A stretch of DNA of 64,000 bases from Saccharum officinarum. Lineage: Eukaryota > Streptophyta > Magnoliopsida > Poales > Poaceae. Shown here piece by piece: positions 59,196 through 64,000 of this stretch (its first letter is position 1; each line of letters starts with the position of its first letter). The notes below the pieces were generated by a model. That model did no database searches, was not told where the DNA came from, and saw nothing but the letters and a program-made list of their open reading frames with translations. A program made the position numbers and the translations under genes. The DNA is taken from NCBI GenBank assembly GCA_020631735.1, contig CM036168.1:96080932-96144931 (forward strand), written 5' to 3'.

Positions 59196-59890
59196 GTGAA
59201 TGAAAGTGGGGCGCCTGAAGGTCAGTTCGCTCAACAGCGCGATCCAAGGAGCTTTGAGTAGGTATCATGGTGAATGAAAGTGGAGGGCTGTTGATTTGGC
59301 CTTAATCTGATGTAATAGGCTAGAGGTTGAGTAGTTCTTTGTTGCCTTTTAGCTTCTCTGGTGATCTGTAAGGAGCTTTAGCTTTCTGTTTTTTGTTTCT
59401 CGTTTTGGAACCAATTTTCCCCAGGCTTCAGCAGGAGTCTAGGTGTGGGTTAAAAACTGCGCTGTATCACTCTTTGGTCTTTTGGCAATAGTTCAAAGGC
59501 CGGGTTTTTTTTGCCCCGGAACTCTAAAAAAAATGTAGTGGAAAAAGTTGGTCTAGGAGTTCTAAAAGTTGATCTCAAAAAGGTATGGACAAAATGCTAG
59601 GATTGTTCAACATCTTTAATGTGCTTCATTACAGTTGGTTTACTCTGAATGACACCGATATCAGATGGCAAAAAGGGTTGTATGTAATCTTTGAGACAAC
59701 ACTGTATTTTGGTACTTTGTCATGGAGTATCGTTCTGAAATGATTTCCAACCTGAAGCCCAAACATGCAAAATCTGGACTCGTTTCGAGATTTCAAACAG
59801 TATTTTTGGGTACTCTACCATTTCATCAAACTAAGTGGTTCTCCGGAGTTCTGAAGCCCAAACATGTAGAATCTGAACCGTTCCCATCCT

Positions 59891-59962
59891 TGTAAGATAA
59901 AATAGGAAAACAAGAGAAGTGCAGTATGTAAGATAAAATAGGAAAACAAGAGAAGTGCAGTA
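59891..59962. repeat. 36-bp tandem duplication
   Basis: Two identical copies of TGTAAGATAAAATAGGAAAA plus the following 16 bases. Confidence 0.9.
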
Positions 59963-61223
59963 TGGAGTAGGGTATTCTTTCATATTCGTGCAGGAAATAA
60001 GGCCTACATCGTACTCGAACTACCCCATGCCTGATTGGGCAGCATTTATTCCTCCAAAAATCGCCCAAAAAATTTAATTGAGCAACTTGTTTTTATCTCT
60101 CCAAAATTTTAATTGACCGGATTCTTTTTTCCCCTGAGAATTCATCAGTTGAGCAGCTTTGTTACAATTTCCATTGAACAATCTCACAGACCAAGGCGTG
60201 CAATAGCTGAATTTCTGCTCGCAACACTGCAGGATTAGTATCATGTAGGCTTCACACAACATGGAGAGGTCTCCCGTGGCTGCTCCTCCAGGAATTGAGG
60301 TCCTTCAGCTATATGTAAAGTTCACTGATCTCATCATCTTAAATAAGTGATTTTCATTTTTCATAGAAAGACAGTAATATATAAATCAGCCATGGAAAAA
60401 TTGTTTGCAGACTATGCATTGTACTTGTGCATGAAGGCATGATCTTTAGTTTTTTTTTTAGGAAAAGCATAGTATGTTCTACAAGAACGGAGTAGTGGGC
60501 ATTTTCCACAGAGGAGATGCCATGTTATCATTGAGAGTGTCATGTCTTGCTTTGTGACCTATTCCTAGTACTCCTGGGCAGCTATTGGGAGTACACTGAT
60601 ACTGATCACGCAGCAGCACTGCAGCAGTCAGCAGGGAGGGCGTCCAGATCAGGGGCTACCTGTTTCTCGTCTGTCATCTCTGAATTTTATTCTCCATTTC
60701 ATGTATCCTGTCCTGTTATTTCCTAGTACACATTATTTTGTACTGTATTCAGTTTGTGACATTTTGATGGTTCATGCTTTTGTTACCAGTGATGAATTTA
60801 AACCGTTTACACAGAATGTGCACACGATCGATCTAGAGATCATCTATTGGTCGGTCTATTTTGTCACATTCACCATAGAATCCACACAATACCACTGCTT
60901 AAGCAATGATTTCAGTTACCTGCAAGTTACGGCATTTGAGTGCAGAACAAGATGAAAAATGTTAGGGTCCATGATACTATACTCTCTGCTGCATCTATAT
61001 ATGATTTCTTGGGCAATTATCTTGACATAATGAACTGGTTTATCTCTGGGTTGGCATCGTGGACCAGCACGACGAGACGTGCCGATGCCGACGCACGGGC
61101 GCAGGCCTCGCCGGCTGCTGGCCGCGCGAGCGTGGGGCGCATTACTCGCGGCCTTGGCCGCTGGTGCGAACATTACTGGGGCACCTGACCTGAACACTTC
61201 GTATAGCAGGAATATTTGACTGC

Positions 61224-61257
61224 AATCATAATCATAATCATAATCATAATCATAATA
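61224..61257. repeat. AATCAT hexanucleotide microsatellite
   Basis: Five to six uninterrupted AATCAT units. Confidence 0.95.
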
Positions 61258-61821
61258 TAAAGAACTCGCTCTCCTATGCTTGACTACGTGTTAACCGCAG
61301 CATAAATGAAGCCAGCACATCGCTTGGTTACGTGTAGCAGTAGTCTGATCCTTGGCCCGCGTGGTCCACTGTCAGGCGCGTTCTGGGCTGTTTAGCAGCT
61401 GGCCAGCCGCCGCCGCCGCCCGAAATGCTTGACAACGAGAGCTTGCAGATTGCATTTGGTATGCTACAGTGCTACCGTGGGCATACCTTCACTGTGAAGC
61501 TATTCAGCTACTAGTACGAGTACTTTTTGTAGGTCTGTCGTCTAGCTCGAGGAGGAGCCGCGTTACCGTGGAACGGATAAGCCTGCCATGGCCCGTGGTT
61601 CACTGCCAGACTGGAGTACTGGACGATGGTTGTGAACACGCGTGGCCTGCCGTGCGTGCGCCCAGCCCAGTGCCGATGGCTCCCATATCAGATCAGTCCA
61701 GGCCGGTTCCTTCGTTTTCCCTAAACCCGTCGCCGCGCACGACACGGTTCCTACTCTTCTTTCCCTGGAAAACACTAGCACCACGCCCGATCGCGTCGCC
61801 TGGGCCCCCGTGCCCGCTCAT

Positions 61822-62526
61822 CGTATAAAGCCCGGCCCCTCCGCCCCCAGACCTTGCCGCCTCTCCCGTCTCCCCGTCCGCGCCAGCTCAGCAGCTCAGC
61901 CCCAGCTATCCATCAGCTTTACCTCCTCGCGCGCCACTCTGAATCCCCAGGACACCACACCGGACAGCCTCGAGAAGAGCCATCGGCAACGACGAGCACT
62001 AGCAGTCAACCGGGCAAGGTACACGGCTCCTTCGCTCTCATCTTTGGATTGATTTGCCCTCTGCGTTCGTTTGCGCGTGAGGAGCCAAGGTTTTCTCGTC
62101 GCACACATCAGTTTGTAGCCTCTCGATCGCGCCAGATTTTGTCGACGGCGACAGGCAAGAGCTGCCAGCTGCGTCGTCAATGATGTCCTAGGTGCTTCGC
62201 TCGTGATCGGAATGTCGGTTTTTCTTTTTTTTGAGAATTACTGATCCAATGCTGGCTATTTCAGTTTTGATCTGTAGCAGTTGGTGGTTCATGTGAGTTG
62301 TGACGTGTAAAAATATCTTCCAAAAGGCGAAATGGCGGCAGGAGAGTTTATCTTATCCGGGCTTCTACTCTCCTCTCCATTTCCTTTTCGGAGAGTTTAT
62401 CCTGGGACTTGAAACGATCAATTGTTGGAACCAGCACATGGCATTCCAAATTCTCTCTAGGGAAAACACGGCACAGTTTAAATAAATTGTTATAACCCCG
62501 CGCGCCGGTGCATTGCATGCATGCAG
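61822..62526 (+). promoter_or_regulatory. TATA box, leader exon and leader intron of the NHL gene
   Basis: TCGTATAAAGCCC at 61821-61833 is a TATA box; transcription probably starts near 61855. A leader exon to 62018 ends GGGCAAG|GTACAC, and an acceptor GCATGCAG lies at 62519-62526. The intron would be 508 bp. No in-frame ATG was found in the leader exon, so it is non-coding. Confidence 0.6.
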
Positions 62527-63423
62527 ATTGATTCGCACGAGCGCCTCGAGGAGCAGCCGATGATGCACGGGAATGGGCACGGGCACGGCCGTGTCCACCC
62601 GGCGGCGTCCTCCAGCTCCGACTTCTCCGGCGAGATGAGCCAGTCCGTGTCCGACCCCTCCTCCAGCCCGCTCTACAGCTTCCACCTCGAGAAGCCCGTC
62701 CCGCAGCAGCAGCCGGGCACGTACGTGGTGCAGGTGCCCAAGGACAAGGTCTTCCGCGTCCCGCCGCCCGAGAACGCGCGCCTCTTCGACCACTACACCC
62801 GCCGCGCCAAGCGCCGCCGCGGCCGCTCCTGCGCCCGCGTCTGCGCGTGCCTGCTCGCGGGGGCCGTCCTCGCCGCGGCACTCGCCGGCGTCGCGTACCT
62901 GGTCCTCAGGCCGAAGCAGCCGGCGTACACGGTCCAGGCACTCGCAGTGTCCGGGCTCGCCGGCCTCGGCAACGCCACCTCCTCGTCGTCCCCGGGCGCG
63001 TTCTCGCCGGGGTTCGACGCGACCGTGCGCGCCGACAACCCCAACGGCAGGATCGGCGTGCGGTACGAGGGAGGCCGGCGGAGCCGCGTCTCCGTGTCCT
63101 ACGACGGCGTGCTCCTGGCCGACGGCGCGTGGCCGGCGTTCTACCAGGGGCCCCGGAACGTGACGGAGTTCGTGGCCAAGGCGAAGGGGTCCGGGATACG
63201 GTTCTCGCAGAGCGTGCGGGGGCAGATGGCCGCGGCGGAGCGGCTCCGGTCGGTGCCGTTCGACGTGGACGTCGAGGTGCCCGTGCGCCTGCAGCTCGGC
63301 AAGGTCAGGACGTGGGCAGTGCCGGTGCGGGTGCACTGCACCGTGGCGGTCGACAGGCTCGCCGCCGACGCCAAGGTGGTGTCCAGGTCGTGCGACGTCA
63401 AGGTGTCGTCCTGGAGGAACTGA
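62521..63423 (+). CDS. NDR1/HIN1-like (NHL) LEA_2-domain membrane protein
   Basis: 300 aa if read from ATG 62521, or 287 aa from ATG 62560. The later start is preferred if the acceptor at 62525-62526 is used, since the first ATG then falls in the intron. The N-terminus is rich in Gly/His (GNGHGHGRVHPAA). Then come the conserved KVFRVPPPENARLFDHYTRR, a basic patch, and a single membrane helix at residues about 106-129 (VCACLLAGAVLAAALAGVAYLVL). The LEA_2 domain begins near residue 160 (FDATVRADNPNGRIGVRYEG) and includes YDGVLLADGAWPAFYQGPRNV. NHL proteins sit at the plasma membrane and are linked to defence and stress responses; the role of this member is unknown. Extremely GC-rich, no damage. 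Confidence 0.9.
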   Translation: MQIDSHERLEEQPMMHGNGHGHGRVHPAASSSSDFSGEMSQSVSDPSSSPLYSFHLEKPVPQQQPGTYVVQVPKDKVFRVPPPENARLFDHYTRRAKRRRGRSCARVCACLLAGAVLAAALAGVAYLVLRPKQPAYTVQALAVSGLAGLGNATSSSSPGAFSPGFDATVRADNPNGRIGVRYEGGRRSRVSVSYDGVLLADGAWPAFYQGPRNVTEFVAKAKGSGIRFSQSVRGQMAAAERLRSVPFDVDVEVPVRLQLGKVRTWAVPVRVHCTVAVDRLAADAKVVSRSCDVKVSSWRN

Positions 63424-64000
63424 CGATGGCGGATTACGTGAGCAAAACAGTTCTTGTTTGTTTTAGGATGCATTTTGCCTCATTTGTAAGTTGTTTTTGA
63501 TCGAGCAATATCGATCATATCATCGTCATATCATGTCATGGATGCTGCGAAATTGTCTTGCGACGAGTTGCTCACCTGTTCTTTTGCTCAAAGAGTTAAG
63601 ACCGAGGAAACCGTTGTTTGTAGTTGACTACTCGTGTTGCATTGCACCAGAACAGCGCTATTGGAAACTGACTGTTAACTTGGAACTGAATACACGTCTT
63701 GGCGACACGATTTCCAGTAGTAACTTCACTTCCAAACACCGCCTGTTGTGTTGGTGACATGATCACCTGAATACTGGGTGAATCTGTCAAGTGAATTGAC
63801 TAATGTTTTGTCCAAGTACAACTCAAATTTGCACCATGACCTAAAAGTTTTCCACTTACCATCTAACCAATTTGGACTTAGGAGAACAATTCTTATGCTC
63901 CAGCGTGGACTGTTGCTTGATTTTGCTCAAATTTGGTGGGTGCAACATAGGGGAATAGCAGAACAAATGGGAGCTAAAAGATAGCAATAACAGCGAACGG
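63424..64000. other. 3' UTR and downstream flank
   Basis: About 300 bases of 3' UTR follow the NHL stop. From 63770 onward the sequence is AT-rich with no recognised feature. Confidence 0.5.

Larger units (their letters stand above)
59196..61820. other. Intergenic with short repeats
   Basis: LINE tail to about 59535. The block ACAGTTGGTTTACTCTGAATG (59633) also occurs, slightly changed, at about 45920, so it marks a dispersed repeat. A 36-bp tandem duplication lies at 59891-59962 and an AATCAT hexamer array at 61224-61257. No supported gene. Confidence 0.5.

Noticed and set aside
62365..63336. 323-aa minus-strand ORF
   Set aside because: Shadow of the NHL gene in very GC-rich DNA.

Overview
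The window is nuclear DNA from a grass, most likely a panicoid or andropogonoid cereal relative. The evidence is intron-rich plant genes with GC-rich first exons, several grass MITE families, a Copia and a Ty3/Gypsy (Tat-type) retrotransposon, and a plant U2 snRNA gene with USE and TATA elements. The species assignment is inference. One 100-base run of N at 19160-19259 marks an assembly gap.

Layout. 1-2774: 5' part of a minus-strand Copia element (LTR, primer site, leader, broken gag). About 4.7-6.2 kb: degenerate RPA-like (DUF223/OB-fold) remnant with an internal duplication. 7.5-12.0 kb: complete proteasome alpha-7 subunit gene (PAG1 type, 10 coding exons, 249 aa) whose 5' leader exon is split by a 918-bp Mutator-like element. 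13.7-14.1 kb: small Kazal-type secreted/anchored protein. 14.1-19.2 kb: MITE-rich intergenic DNA.

19.26-39.30 kb is a complex repeat. Copy A (19260-25960) and copy B (32395-39295) each carry the truncated 3' part of a Gypsy element, a minus-strand Bin3/MePCE-type RNA methyltransferase pseudogene, and a solo Gypsy LTR in one of its introns with the same AAGAG target duplication. A third partial copy C (25961-27250) follows A and ends in a near-perfect LTR palindrome (26896-27549). The palindrome leads into a Gypsy gag-pol (27550-32880) that lacks an integrase. Part of this may be assembly artefact; the reasons are given in the findings.

39.3-44.7 kb: intact two-coding-exon gene for a 1259-aa plant membrane protein with a long acidic C-terminal region, divergent from methyltransferase copy B. 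47.7-51.9 kb: nearly intact PIF/Harbinger transposon (TTA target duplication, DDE transposase with one internal stop) inserted in an older MITE. 52.1-52.4 kb: U2 snRNA gene. 53.1-54.6 kb: MITE cluster including a nested Mutator-like MITE. 55.0-57.6 kb: Rf-like PPR gene with a clean hAT MITE insertion and three one-base deletions. 58.5-59.2 kb: LINE fragment. 62.5-63.4 kb: NHL/LEA_2 membrane protein gene.

Four protein-coding genes look intact (proteasome alpha-7, Kazal protein, large membrane protein, NHL protein), plus U2. They are unrelated housekeeping, membrane and defence-type genes and do not form a pathway. I found no convincing new multi-gene system. The most unusual structures are the LTR palindrome with the 13-kb duplication and the nested transposon insertions.
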